From assembly GCA_964541305.1 (NCBI GenBank), contig CAZIPE010000007.1:1-48478 (forward strand): DNA of 48,478 bases. Direction: 5' to 3'. A program made the position numbers and the translations under genes. Below are positions 8,411 to 17,418 of this stretch, one piece after another. This DNA comes from CAZIPE01 sp964541305 (GTDB taxonomy: Bacteria; Patescibacteriota; Saccharimonadia; Saccharimonadales; UBA7683). The notes below the pieces were generated by a model. It was not told the DNA's origin. It made no database searches and worked only from the letters and a program-made list of their open reading frames with translations. Every line of letters begins with the position of its first letter. The first letter of the stretch is position 1.

Positions 8411-8945
8411 GTTGCTGAGTCTGGGCAGAGATGTCGGTGAAAGTAACGGAAGATGGAGGAGTGAAGCGAGAATCATCTTTGCTCCATTTGACGCAGGAAA
8501 ACTGATATTTCTTACCCGGATCAAACTGCTGACTCAGTTGTTGTTGCTTTTCTTTGGTGAAGGCAGAGACATCAGCTTTGAAGCCAGTTTTAGAATCTTT
8601 CTGCCAGACATATTGAGTATCGCCATTTCTGATTACGTAGGCTGTGTTACTGGTATCTTTAGTGGTATTGGTGAATTCACCATACATATTTTTGCCACCA
8701 GAGAAGTAGGCCGTACCCGTGTTGGTGCCTTCTCCGTCTTTAACATCATAACTACACTTGAGGCTGGCATTTCGGGTAAGCAGTTCTTCAATTGAAGCCT
8801 GCTCCGCTGTTGCCCCTTCGGTTTCGGCACTCACTGAAGCCATTTGTTGACTGTTGGCCTGATCATCGCCAGAGAGCATTACATACGCCCCCGCGCCTCC
8901 TGCAATCACTACTACCGCTATGACACCCGCAATAATCCACTTCAT
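8385..8945 (-). CDS. membrane-anchored extracellular protein of unknown family
   Basis: A 186-residue protein. The start at 8945 is chosen because AAGGAAA lies just upstream; an ATG at 8951 is too close to that site. The N-terminus has one transmembrane helix (IIAGVIAVVVIAGGAGAYVM), then a Ser/Ala/Glu/Gln-rich linker and an exported domain of about 120 residues containing two Cys (SLKCSYD and FSCVKW) that could form a disulfide. A TATACT box sits upstream, so this unit has a short leader with ribosome site. The domain looks beta-rich. Substrate and role are unknown. Confidence 0.6.
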   Translation of the reverse strand: MKWIIAGVIAVVVIAGGAGAYVMLSGDDQANSQQMASVSAETEGATAEQASIEELLTRNASLKCSYDVKDGEGTNTGTAYFSGGKNMYGEFTNTTKDTSNTAYVIRNGDTQYVWQKDSKTGFKADVSAFTKEKQQQLSQQFDPGKKYQFSCVKWSKDDSRFTPPSSVTFTDISAQTQQLIDKLKNR

Positions 8946-9017
8946 ACACATTTCCTTATTACAGTTTTAGTATACTCCATTAAAAGCGCGCATGAAAAGT
9001 ACCTGCGTTGCAACTGA

Positions 9018-9491
9018 TCAGTCGCTAGTTTTTCGTCTTCGTACTGGTATCGACTCAACAGTATACTCATCTGTTTGTGGAATGCGAGGACTTCGACATA
9101 CTTTGGTTCGGTATTCTACACCCTTTGATACGGCGCGTAACGTAAGTGGACCTTCGCAACCCTCAAACACTTCTTCGGCGGTCTTCAATAATTCATCTAC
9201 GGTACTATCAGCAATATCTGCGAGCTTTGCCGCACCCTGTCTTGCTTTAACCGCCAAGTCATCAGGGCTTGAAGGCAACTCATCCGCTGGCATGCCAAGT
9301 ATGGTGCTAGCAAAATCGATGAAACCTTCAAAATGCTGTGCAGCATCTTCATCAAATTTAGGATCCATCACTTCATCTAGCTGCGAGTCTACGCTAGATT
9401 CAATAATAGCACTCATTTGAAGAGCCGACATAACAGCAGGACAATCTGAACATTTACCACAGGCGTCTAACACGCTTTCATAATCTCTCAT
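9018..9491 (-). CDS. hypothetical Cys-containing helical protein
   Basis: A 157-residue protein starting at ATG 9491; the in-frame ATG at 9497 would precede the transcription start predicted from the TACAAT box at 9506-9501. The N-terminus carries a cluster C-x2-C-x2-C (ACGKCSDCP). Two further Cys occur near the C-terminus (GCEGP and KVCRS), which could bind a metal or cluster. The middle is acidic and helical, the C-terminus basic. The family is not recognised. A zinc site is plausible, but the spacing is not diagnostic. Confidence 0.5.
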   Translation of the reverse strand: MRDYESVLDACGKCSDCPAVMSALQMSAIIESSVDSQLDEVMDPKFDEDAAQHFEGFIDFASTILGMPADELPSSPDDLAVKARQGAAKLADIADSTVDELLKTAEEVFEGCEGPLTLRAVSKGVEYRTKVCRSPRIPQTDEYTVESIPVRRRKTSD

Positions 9492-9544
9492 GCTCATAAT
9501 ATTGTATTATGAGCATTTGTTGAGTATTTGTCAATACCTTAGGA

Positions 9545-9769
9545 CTATTTAAGATTTGGTCCAAAAAGATATGCAAGATAGGCGACGGTTCCAAGGAGCA
9601 GAGGATAGATAGCGAAGAGCCACAGGTAGTCAATAATTCTCACTGATGAGCGGTCTTCAATAAAGCCGTACCAGGTCATGATGCCCAGTTTAGTTGCAAT
9701 CACGTTAAGTAAAAGTGCGCCTAGAAGAATGGCAAAACCCATAACGCAAATGTGTATAAATACGTTCAT
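9545..9769 (-). CDS. small two-helix membrane protein
   Basis: A 74-residue protein with two membrane helices separated by a short charged loop (EDRSSVR). A TATACT -10-like box (9782-9777) lies seven bases before the ATG, again leaderless. No family is recognised and neighbours give no functional clue. Confidence 0.5.
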   Translation of the reverse strand: MNVFIHICVMGFAILLGALLLNVIATKLGIMTWYGFIEDRSSVRIIDYLWLFAIYPLLLGTVAYLAYLFGPNLK

Positions 9770-9812
9770 GGTTATTAGTATATACCACCAGCATTTAAGG
9801 CGTACGATATAC

Positions 9813-9841
9813 TTGCATTATTTACATCATAGTGGTAATGT
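9813..9841 (+). promoter_or_regulatory. promoter of the small membrane protein gene, leaderless architecture
   Basis: A -35 box TTGCAT (9813-9818), a 17-base spacer and an extended -10 box TGG-TAATGT (-10 at 9836-9841). The ATG at 9848 is six bases further on, at the expected transcription start. Confidence 0.6.
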
Positions 9842-9847
9842 TTGAAT

Positions 9848-10159
9848 ATGAAAAAGATACACACAAACACGTCAAAACATATGAATAAGGGGGGATATAG
9901 CGGTATTGGCATGCTACCTGTCTACGTGGGCTTCACTACCTTGCTTATAGCGCTCATTCCGGTATTGGGCCCCTTAGCAAGTTTTCTACTTGTACTATTT
10001 GCATCTATGTCTACTGCAATATTTTCACAAACCTACTTCAGCAGAGAGCGCTCCAATCAGTCACGCTTCGATGTATGGAGAGAGTCTAAAAAATCGATAA
10101 AGACCGTCACAAAAAGAAATCCATTTTACATCCCTCGCGCTCTACGCCACAATTCATAA
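9848..10159 (+). CDS. small membrane protein with basic tail
   Basis: A 103-residue protein whose basic N-terminus leads into two closely spaced hydrophobic segments (residues ~20-60). A strongly basic C-terminus rich in Arg, Lys and Ser follows. The start at ATG 9848 is supported by the promoter six bases upstream; the alternative TTG at 9842 lies upstream of the predicted transcription start. It converges on the CDF-like gene with a 26-base gap and no visible terminator. The family is unknown. Confidence 0.5.
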   Translation: MKKIHTNTSKHMNKGGYSGIGMLPVYVGFTTLLIALIPVLGPLASFLLVLFASMSTAIFSQTYFSRERSNQSRFDVWRESKKSIKTVTKRNPFYIPRALRHNS

Positions 10160-10185
10160 TTCTCAGTTTCATAGGTTGGCTAAGA

Positions 10186-10944
10186 TTAGTTTTCGCGCAG
10201 ATCGACCAGTTCTTCGGCGACTGGCGAAAGCATTTCGTGATGATGCTCGTGATTATGGTGATGCTGTAAGTTGCTAGCAGTTGGCCTGAAGAGAAACACA
10301 CCTAACAACCCGCTAACAAATCCTATACTATTATCTACAGCGTTTGAAACATCTTGTGAACCATATTTCATGCCAGCATAATTTCCCACGGTCCGGATAG
10401 CTCCACTCGAAAAAGCCATACCCGAACTAAATAAATCGTACATTATGTGTCTCATCAGATCGCGCTCGGTACTTGTAACCGCCTCGCGAGTTTCTTTTGA
10501 AACAACTGCGCCATACTTATTTTTAACACGTCGACGAATCGCAATGGCCGCAGCAACTCCGCTTGCAAAAGCCACTCCTGATGCGCCAAAAGCCACCGCC
10601 TCAAGCTGGGGGCTATCGATCCCGGCCTCATTGCCAGTAATAATCTCTGACGCCGCCACGAAGGCAGAAGTTGCTGACATTCCACAGAGAGCGGTAAATA
10701 TTCTCTTGCGTTTTGTATCATGAACATGATCTTGATTGTGCGCATCCTTCATTTGGGTATTACCAATTGAAATTTCTGCTGCACCGTGGACACCGTCCAC
10801 AACCTGTGCAATATTACCAGTCAAAAATCCAGCCGAAAGCTCAACCACGCTTGCAAGACCATTTGATACAACGTATCTGAGCCGGATTTTTCTACTTACA
10901 ATAGTCTGCCTCTCCTCGGGAATAACTTTCGATGCTTCACTCAT
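10186..10944 (-). CDS. cation diffusion facilitator (CDF) family metal transporter
   Basis: A 252-residue protein with about six membrane helices. Helix 2 carries the CDF signature-like TGNIAQVVDGVH with H53-x3-E57, where the family usually has H/D-x3-D. Helix 5 carries H166-x3-D170 (HIMYDLFSS). Together these four residues match the tetrahedral transport site of Zn-type CDF proteins, with one Asp replaced by Glu. The C-terminus is His-rich (HHHNHEHHHE), a typical cytoplasmic metal-binding tail, while the usual C-terminal cytoplasmic domain is short or missing. Export of Zn2+ or a similar ion in exchange for protons is inferred. The start at 10944 is set by a leaderless promoter immediately upstream. 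Confidence 0.65.
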   Translation of the reverse strand: MSEASKVIPEERQTIVSRKIRLRYVVSNGLASVVELSAGFLTGNIAQVVDGVHGAAEISIGNTQMKDAHNQDHVHDTKRKRIFTALCGMSATSAFVAASEIITGNEAGIDSPQLEAVAFGASGVAFASGVAAAIAIRRRVKNKYGAVVSKETREAVTSTERDLMRHIMYDLFSSGMAFSSGAIRTVGNYAGMKYGSQDVSNAVDNSIGFVSGLLGVFLFRPTASNLQHHHNHEHHHEMLSPVAEELVDLREN

Positions 10945-10951
10945 ATATAAT

Positions 10952-10980
10952 ATTTTACAATTATTCCATCTTTTGGTCAA
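10952..10980 (-). promoter_or_regulatory. promoter of the CDF-like gene, leaderless architecture
   Basis: On the minus strand, -35 TTGACC (10980-10975), a 17-base spacer and -10 TAAAAT (10957-10952). The ATG at 10944 follows after seven bases. Confidence 0.7.
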
Positions 10981-11020
10981 TTTTCTCCCTGTCTTCTGCT
11001 TCGTGCGGTACACTAGTAGT

Positions 11021-14000
11021 ATGAGTTTTGAGCTGGAATACAAAAAGCTAAACGATCGACAAAAAGAGGCAGTTGATGCAATTGACGGGCCAGTACTTGT
11101 TATAGCCGGGCCAGGCACAGGAAAAACTCAGTTACTCAGCGCTCGCGTGGCCAATATTCTAACTAAAACCGATACGCTTGCTCAGAATATTTTGTGTTTA
11201 ACGTTTACTGAAAGTGGCGCATTGAATATGCGCGAAAGATTATCGCGCTTCATCGGCCAAGAAGCCTACAACGTCACTATCGGAACCTATCATGCCTTCG
11301 GTGGCGATCTCATTCGGCGCTTTCCTGAGTACTTCGGTAAAACCAGATTGCAAAGCCCAATTGATGAATTGATGCAATTTGAAGTTATTTCAAACATCGT
11401 CGAAGCGATGAGCTATCAGAATCCACTCAAACAAACTCGTCACCATTTAAAAGACCTCATTAGCACCCTGAGTGAGCTGAAGCGCGCCTTGCTCAGTAGT
11501 GATGATGTTCGCGCCCTGGCGACCGAAAATTTCAACGTGATTAGCGCGGTCAATTCTGAACTGCCAGATATATTCAGTGGCTTTACCACCATGCCACGGA
11601 AAGTAGAAACAGCGCTCGGCTATTTTGCTCCGCTTGTAGCCATATTAGAAAAGGCCTCACCACAAAAGCCCTACAGTACCCGACTTCAAAGCACTGCGCA
11701 TCTTGCAAAAAGTGAATTAACCCTGGCACTAAGTGTAGCCGAAGAGACCAACAAGACAAGCCCACTGACAAGCTGGAAGAACAAGTGGCTCGTAAAAAAT
11801 GCCCAAAAAGAATTTGCTATGGAAGGTACGCTTCAGACCAAACGGCTCGAAGCTCTGGCAGATGTGCTAGAAGCCTATCAATCGGCGCTTGAAGAAAAAG
11901 GACTTTTTGATTTTGATGACATGATTTTGCGCTCAATTATCGCTCTCGAGGAGTATGCGGATTTAAAATACACACTTCAAGAACAGTATCAGTATATTTT
12001 GCTCGATGAGTTTCAAGACACAAACGCCGCACAGTTTAGAATTATTGAACTATTAACCGACAACCCGGTTCACGAAGGCCGCCCCAATGTACTGGCGGTG
12101 GGTGATGATGATCAGGCAATTTACGCTTTTCAGGGTGCTCATTATTCGAATATGGTAGATTTTTATAATCTATATAAAGATACAGCGGTCATACACTTGA
12201 CCGAAAACTACCGGTCACACTCAGACATACTTCATACCGCCAAACAGATTGCCGAACAGATTGAAGAACGACTGAGCCACCAGTTTGAAAATATGGACAA
12301 ACATCTGATTGCGAAAAATGATTCACTGCCGCAAGAAGCGACCCTGATGCGGCAAGAATTCTTAAGTGATGTTGCACAGAATAGTTGGATTGCAACGGAG
12401 ATAGCAACGCTAATTAAAAATGGGGTCAAACCGAGCGCTATTGCCGTTATTGCACCACGCCACAAACAACTTGAGCCAATCGTGCCACACCTGCAACAAC
12501 TGGCTGTACCACTGCGGTATGAACGCCGAGAAGATATTTTAGAAACACCGACTATTCGTCAGCTTACTTCCATGAGTAATTTAGTATTGGCACTACACAA
12601 CAACGACCAAGTGACTGCCGACGCGTACTGGCCAGAGGTGTTGAGCTTCGAGTTTTGGAAGATACCGGTGAGCACCATCTGGAAGGTGAGCTGGGAAGTG
12701 GGCGATAGTTACGACAACACGAATTGGTCTGAGCTTCTGCTACAACATTCAGAGCTAAAGCCCGTTGGTCTGTTATTTTTGAGCCTTGCTCTGCAAGCCA
12801 GTCAGTTAACGGCAGAGGAGATGCTCGATTCGCTTACTGGATCGTGTAGCGTTACGACAAACGAACCCGATGTTCCCGAAGTTAGTTCATCGTTTAAAGC
12901 CTTCTATGCCTCACGCGAAACCATGCAAAATGAGCCAGAACTGTTTTACGAAACACTGTCGCATCTTACGGTGATTCGCACCAAACTGCGCGAACATCAA
13001 GCCACGCAAGAAATAGTGTTGCGCATAGCAGATTTCGTAAAGATGATTGAACTCTACCAAAACGCCCAACAGCGCATGACTAACACGAGTCCATACAATC
13101 AGGCGGCTGAAGCCGTGCAGCTCACTACAGTATTTAAAGCCAAGGGGCTCGAATACGAATACGTCTTTTTGCCGAGCGTTCAAGACGAAGTGTGGGGCGC
13201 ATCGGCACGCGGCGGCAGCAACAAACTTACATTACCTCTACACATGGCGCCCATCAGGCACGCCGGAGCCTCTGATGACGAAAGGCTACGCATCTTTTTT
13301 GTGGCAATTACTCGAGCAAAAAGCGGTCTCTATCTTACGAGTCATCAAAAAACCTACGCCGGCAAAACGACAAAACGATTGAAGTATCTCAACGAGCAGG
13401 AACAAGAAGATGGTAGTTTCAAAACACTCACCCTCCCTGAATCGAAACAAACGAATCTCATGAATGACAATTCAGTGCCACAGCTAGAAGCGGTAGAGAA
13501 CAATTGGCGCAGTCGCCATATGCAGTCCATACCGGATAGAAACTTAAACCACCTACTCGCTGAAAGATTGCAGACGTACCAATTAAGTCCAACCCACCTT
13601 AATAGTTTCATCGATACCGAATATGGCGGACCAGAAGCCTTTTTCTTCAACACCATTTTGCGCTTTCCTTCGGCACCTGGTGTCGATGGTCAGTTTGGTA
13701 ATGCTATTCATGAAACACTTCATTGGCTACAGGACCGCGTCAACAGCGAAGGAAGCCTACCTACGATTGCATTAACACTCGATTATTTTGATAAGCGACT
13801 ACGCATGAAACATCTTAGCCCTGAAACGGAAGTACTTCAGCAAGAACGTGGTCATCACGCACTCACTACTTATCTGAAAAACCGTTCACATATATTCAAA
13901 TCTGGTGATGAAGCTGAACGAAACTTCAAAAATGAAGGCGTCATGATAGATACCACACACCTTGCGGGAAAAGTAGACAGACTGGAAGTCGACAAGGACA

Positions 14001-14365
14001 CAAAAACAATTGTGGTGGTAGATTACAAAACAGGTAAGTCCTATGAAAAATGGAATTCTGAATTAAAACTTCATAAATATCGCCAGCAACTATACTGCTA
14101 TAAACTCCTTATTGAAGGCTCGCACACGTATCGAGGGTACACCGTTACATCGGGTCGACTTGAATTTATTGAATCAGATCAGAGTGGTAATGTTCATGCA
14201 CTTGAACTCACGTTCGACCCTAATGAATTGGAGCGAGTGAAGAAGCTACTTGGTGCTATGTGGACTCACGTCATGAATCTTGATTTCCCGGATATCAGCC
14301 AGTATGAAAAGAACCTAAAGGGTGCCAAACAACTAGAAGACGACTTAATCTCACATGTGATATAA
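11021..14365 (+). CDS. UvrD/RecB-type ATP-dependent helicase fused to PD-(D/E)XK nuclease
   Basis: A protein of 1114 residues. All superfamily-1A helicase motifs are visible in order: Walker A AGPGTGKT (residues 29-36), LLDEFQDTN, AVGDDDQAIYAFQGA, LTENYRS, TVFKAKGLEYEYVFLPS and FFVAITRAKSG. The C-terminal ~250 residues carry a RecB-like nuclease: NAIHETLHW, then GKVDR and VVDYKTGK (the D...DxK core). The protein should unwind and degrade DNA ends, as in AddA/RecB or the single-chain helicase-nucleases common in actinobacteria and CPR. The start at ATG 11021 is six bases after a TACACT box (11009-11014); the open frame extending upstream overlaps the divergent CDF gene and is ignored. Confidence 0.9.
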   Translation: MSFELEYKKLNDRQKEAVDAIDGPVLVIAGPGTGKTQLLSARVANILTKTDTLAQNILCLTFTESGALNMRERLSRFIGQEAYNVTIGTYHAFGGDLIRRFPEYFGKTRLQSPIDELMQFEVISNIVEAMSYQNPLKQTRHHLKDLISTLSELKRALLSSDDVRALATENFNVISAVNSELPDIFSGFTTMPRKVETALGYFAPLVAILEKASPQKPYSTRLQSTAHLAKSELTLALSVAEETNKTSPLTSWKNKWLVKNAQKEFAMEGTLQTKRLEALADVLEAYQSALEEKGLFDFDDMILRSIIALEEYADLKYTLQEQYQYILLDEFQDTNAAQFRIIELLTDNPVHEGRPNVLAVGDDDQAIYAFQGAHYSNMVDFYNLYKDTAVIHLTENYRSHSDILHTAKQIAEQIEERLSHQFENMDKHLIAKNDSLPQEATLMRQEFLSDVAQNSWIATEIATLIKNGVKPSAIAVIAPRHKQLEPIVPHLQQLAVPLRYERREDILETPTIRQLTSMSNLVLALHNNDQVTADAYWPEVLSFEFWKIPVSTIWKVSWEVGDSYDNTNWSELLLQHSELKPVGLLFLSLALQASQLTAEEMLDSLTGSCSVTTNEPDVPEVSSSFKAFYASRETMQNEPELFYETLSHLTVIRTKLREHQATQEIVLRIADFVKMIELYQNAQQRMTNTSPYNQAAEAVQLTTVFKAKGLEYEYVFLPSVQDEVWGASARGGSNKLTLPLHMAPIRHAGASDDERLRIFFVAITRAKSGLYLTSHQKTYAGKTTKRLKYLNEQEQEDGSFKTLTLPESKQTNLMNDNSVPQLEAVENNWRSRHMQSIPDRNLNHLLAERLQTYQLSPTHLNSFIDTEYGGPEAFFFNTILRFPSAPGVDGQFGNAIHETLHWLQDRVNSEGSLPTIALTLDYFDKRLRMKHLSPETEVLQQERGHHALTTYLKNRSHIFKSGDEAERNFKNEGVMIDTTHLAGKVDRLEVDKDTKTIVVVDYKTGKSYEKWNSELKLHKYRQQLYCYKLLIEGSHTYRGYTVTSGRLEFIESDQSGNVHALELTFDPNELERVKKLLGAMWTHVMNLDFPDISQYEKNLKGAKQLEDDLISHVI

Positions 14366-14374
14366 TAAGACATA

Positions 14375-15319
14375 ATGAAAAGTATTTGGCAAGACCTCCC
14401 TCGACCATTTTTTGCGTTGGCACCCATGGAAGATGTGACTGATCACGTTTTTCGTCGTGTTATTAATAGAGCTGCTCCACCTGACCTTTATTTTAGTGAA
14501 TTCACCAATGCCACTGGTTGGGTACACGCTGGCGAAAAGGCAACGGGTGGGCGACTAATTCAACACGCCGATGAGAGCTATCCCATTATCGCCCAAATCT
14601 GGGGTGCCATACCTGAGGACATTGAAAAATTAGCTCGGCACTGTAAAAAACTTGGCTTCCAAGGTATCGATATCAATATGGGCTGTCCGGTGAAGCACGC
14701 GGTGAAAGGTGGGGGAGGCTCGGCTATGATTAAGACACCTGAACTTGCCGGTGAAATAATTGCTGCCGCAAAAAAATCTAACTTACCAGTAAGTGTGAAG
14801 ACGCGCCTTGGTTATTCAAATATCGAAGAGTGGAAGGAATGGCTCGGCTTCTTACTTCAGCAAGACATTGCCGCACTGACCGTGCATCTGCGAACCAGAA
14901 AAGAAATGAGTAAAGTACCTGCCCACTGGGAAATTATGCCAGAAATCAAAAAACTGCGAGATGACATTGCTCCGCAGACTCTACTTATTGGAAATGGCGA
15001 CGTTGAAGATCGTGCATCAGCCACGACACGCATACAAGAATCTGACATTGACGGCGTGATGATAGGCCGGGGAGTTTTTACCAACGTTTTTGCTTTCGAA
15101 CACGCGCCACGCGAGCATACAAAAGATGAACTTATGGAGATGCTTGAATACCATCTAGAACTGTTTGAATCAGAGAATCTGATTAATCGGCCGTTTGAAA
15201 CTATGAAGCGGTTCTTCAAAGTGTACGTACGAGACTTCGAAGGAGCCCATGAACTACGCAACAAACTCATGCAATCGAGCAGTGTCGAAGAGGCACAAAG
15301 CATACTAGCCCAGCGGTAG
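14375..15319 (+). CDS. dus: tRNA-dihydrouridine synthase (Dus family)
   Basis: A 314-residue TIM-barrel flavoprotein that reduces uridines in the tRNA D-loop using FMN and NADPH. The N-terminal PMEDVTDHVFR matches the family's PMxxVTDxxFR. NMGCPVKHAVKGGGGSAM carries the catalytic Cys in GCP, followed by SVKTRLGY and the phosphate-binding IGNGDV and GVMIGRGVF segments. Length is normal. A consensus TATAAT (14361-14366) overlaps the stop codon of the helicase gene, eight bases before the ATG, so it has its own promoter and a nearly leaderless transcript. Which of DusA, B or C it corresponds to cannot be decided by eye. Confidence 0.9.
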   Translation: MKSIWQDLPRPFFALAPMEDVTDHVFRRVINRAAPPDLYFSEFTNATGWVHAGEKATGGRLIQHADESYPIIAQIWGAIPEDIEKLARHCKKLGFQGIDINMGCPVKHAVKGGGGSAMIKTPELAGEIIAAAKKSNLPVSVKTRLGYSNIEEWKEWLGFLLQQDIAALTVHLRTRKEMSKVPAHWEIMPEIKKLRDDIAPQTLLIGNGDVEDRASATTRIQESDIDGVMIGRGVFTNVFAFEHAPREHTKDELMEMLEYHLELFESENLINRPFETMKRFFKVYVRDFEGAHELRNKLMQSSSVEEAQSILAQR

Positions 15320-15348
15320 TTGCTATCAATCAGCATCCAGCTTATACT
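15320..15348 (+). promoter_or_regulatory. promoter of the multi-pass membrane protein gene (leadered)
   Basis: A -35 box TTGCTA (15320-15325), a 17-base spacer and -10 TATACT (15343-15348). The ATG is 24 bases further and has its own AAAGGA, so this unit keeps a short 5' UTR. Confidence 0.6.
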
Positions 15349-15372
15349 CTAAGGCAATAACAAAAGGATAAT

Positions 15373-16209
15373 ATGACGAAACAACACGAAAAAAGTACCT
15401 ATGATTCAAACCCTTTCACGCTCAGCTTCAATGCGCTCGGCTCGCTTTTTAATGTTAACCTAGCTTGGCCACTTGTGTTGATTGGTCTCGAATTCTTTAG
15501 CTGGATCATGCAAGGATTTAGCATGATTATAGATGCTGCGACAAAAAGTGGATCAACAACGGCACCCTACGAGCCCGCACTAACCACAAACCCCAATCCA
15601 ATGGATGTAGGTGTGATTATAGCTATTGCCACTTTGGTAGTAGGTTTTGTTGTGATAGCTAGCATCATCGCCTCGGTAATTGGCACCTATTTTATGGGAA
15701 TGTATTCGTATGTCGCCCTACACTCACTGAATAATAAAAAGGTGGGCTTTGGTGAAGCATTTAGCGCCGTTACCAAGCGGTTCTGGCGACTGTTTTTTGC
15801 CCAACTCCTCGCAAATTTGAAGATAGTTGGTGGGCTTTTTCTATTTATCATACCTGGCATACGCGCCTATCTTCGCTACAGCATTCTGCCCTATATCATC
15901 ATGTCCGATCCAGAAGGGAAGTCGGGTATTACATCCACTCATGACCGAGCCAAAGAACTCACTCGCGGTCGCCTCATGGAGCCTTTTGGTGTGCAGACTG
16001 TAGCAAGTCTTATTCCACTTGCAGGCACCTCGCTAAGTTTTGCAGGCACCGCAGCCCTTTATAGCCAGCTCGCACACTACCACGACCATAAACTCGAAAA
16101 ACCCAAAGTTCACTGGCTAAACTACATAGCATTCTCAGTGCTTGTCTTCATCTTACTGATGGGAGCATTTATTGGAATCACGATAGTCGCACTAAACGCC
16201 ATTGCTTAA
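15373..16209 (+). CDS. multi-pass membrane protein, DUF975/GDPD-membrane-domain-like
   Basis: A 278-residue protein with about five to six membrane helices. The central region IPGIRAYLRYSILPYIIM, followed by an amphipathic segment ending in AKELTRGR, is the pattern of the glycerophosphodiesterase-membrane-domain and DUF975-type proteins, which have no assigned enzymatic activity. An AAAGGA site lies four to five bases before the ATG. It stands between two convergently arranged units and has its own promoter. The function is unknown. Confidence 0.6.
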   Translation: MTKQHEKSTYDSNPFTLSFNALGSLFNVNLAWPLVLIGLEFFSWIMQGFSMIIDAATKSGSTTAPYEPALTTNPNPMDVGVIIAIATLVVGFVVIASIIASVIGTYFMGMYSYVALHSLNNKKVGFGEAFSAVTKRFWRLFFAQLLANLKIVGGLFLFIIPGIRAYLRYSILPYIIMSDPEGKSGITSTHDRAKELTRGRLMEPFGVQTVASLIPLAGTSLSFAGTAALYSQLAHYHDHKLEKPKVHWLNYIAFSVLVFILLMGAFIGITIVALNAIA

Positions 16210-16249
16210 TACGTGTAAGTTAATTTATCAATAATTAAGAGTTTCTTAT

Positions 16250-17275
16250 CTAGGAAATAATAGCGACAGGGAAGCCGTCTTTGGTGAGTCTTTTAACAGT
16301 ACCGACGGTTTGCAATATAACAGCCAACGTCTTATCAGCTGCCCACACCTCGCTTCTACCGTGTTTTTCAGCTAACTCAAACTGTAGTTTCTTGTATTCA
16401 CCGATTGATGCAATAAATGCTTCAAGCGTAGTGCTTGTACCGTCAGCATGTTCGATCACATGATCACGCATGTAATGCTCCTCGTCAATCGCACCTTCAG
16501 AGCAGTCTGCAACGGCAACAACTTCTGCATGCTCTTCAATTAGCTCTTCATACTTTCCGCCATTGGCAACTATTGTATCAACCTTTTGTTCCGGTGTTAT
16601 ATCCCAATATGCATCATTATCCGCGTTCTGCTTACCAGTATTTATCATCCCTGTGATTCTGTCGGCTAGCGCACCTTCGTGCGGTCTACCATCTTGATCA
16701 GTGTAGTATTGGGCAAGACCTGCAATTTTTGCTACCGCCATCACTTTTGGAATAACGATATCTGCATTCTCAGCATTCCGTTCTAGAATAGTACGCTGTT
16801 CTACGTTTGCCTTACAGCCAGCTTTATTTGTTTCGGTAAGCGACTCTCCAAGTTCATTTGTTTCAACGTGATCATCGCCATGCACGATAACCTCAATATC
16901 GTCACTAATGGCTTGGGTGGTTTTACGAGCCACGCGATCGCTGTGTCTATCTTCTGGTGCCATTACCTCTAGCATCAGATCTGCCGAGGTGTCAGCAATA
17001 ATGTAACCACCGGCAATTTGAGGATCGGCTAAACCTTCCTCGTTACTTAAACCACCTTCAGGCACTCGACCGTCGACACAACGCCATCTTCTTGTTGGCC
17101 TTCTCCGATACTCCGGACTTGCAATATCATTTATGGCAGATTTTAACTGAGATTCACTTAGATCGTCAGGAAAGATTGAGCCATCGTTACCCTCACCGAG
17201 GTCAACCACAGCCACGATTTCTGGGACTAGCTTTTCATTACTATTAACGTGGTGATTAACTACATCGGGCATCAT
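16250..17275 (-). CDS. conserved protein with CxDGR and Cys/His motifs; possible cadmium-type carbonic anhydrase-like
   Basis: A protein of 341 residues. The start at 17275 is chosen for its strong AAGGAG (17286-17281), five bases upstream; an in-frame ATG at 17320 would add 15 residues and has a weaker site. The sequence contains RWRCVDGRVPEGG, then IVHGDDHVE about 66 residues later and KAGCKAN about 20 further. That order Cys-x-Asp-x-Arg ... His ... Cys resembles the metal sites of beta-class and cadmium (CDCA/zeta) carbonic anhydrases. There is no signal peptide, so it would be cytosolic. Assignment rests on spacing and motif shape alone; an unrelated metalloprotein is equally possible. 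It converges on the gene at 15373 with a 40-base gap. Confidence 0.45.
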   Translation of the reverse strand: MMPDVVNHHVNSNEKLVPEIVAVVDLGEGNDGSIFPDDLSESQLKSAINDIASPEYRRRPTRRWRCVDGRVPEGGLSNEEGLADPQIAGGYIIADTSADLMLEVMAPEDRHSDRVARKTTQAISDDIEVIVHGDDHVETNELGESLTETNKAGCKANVEQRTILERNAENADIVIPKVMAVAKIAGLAQYYTDQDGRPHEGALADRITGMINTGKQNADNDAYWDITPEQKVDTIVANGGKYEELIEEHAEVVAVADCSEGAIDEEHYMRDHVIEHADGTSTTLEAFIASIGEYKKLQFELAEKHGRSEVWAADKTLAVILQTVGTVKRLTKDGFPVAIIS

Positions 17276-17354
17276 AACATCTCCTTCTTGTAGAATTGGA
17301 AGCTGGCTCTCGCGCATCATATATTCTTCTTTGTTTACATTTGTGTACCGCAAT

Positions 17355-17383
17355 ATTCTACCTATAACTGTGATATTAATCAA
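17355..17383 (-). promoter_or_regulatory. promoter of the CxDGR protein gene (leadered)
   Basis: On the minus strand, -35 TTGATT (17383-17378), 17-base spacer, -10 TAGAAT (17360-17355). The leader to the preferred start at 17275 is about 70 bases. Confidence 0.55.
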
Positions 17384-17418
17384 TATTTTTCTTTAAAAAA
17401 GCAGGTAAAATTGTACGT

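Noticed and set aside
8412..8795. Open frame of 127 codons on the plus strand
   Set aside because: It is the antisense shadow of the anchored protein gene at 8385-8945 and has no start signals or protein-like features.
10736..11020. Upstream extension of the helicase reading frame by 95 residues
   Set aside because: It lies antisense to the CDF gene, has no helicase similarity, and a -10 box sits six bases before the internal ATG 11021.
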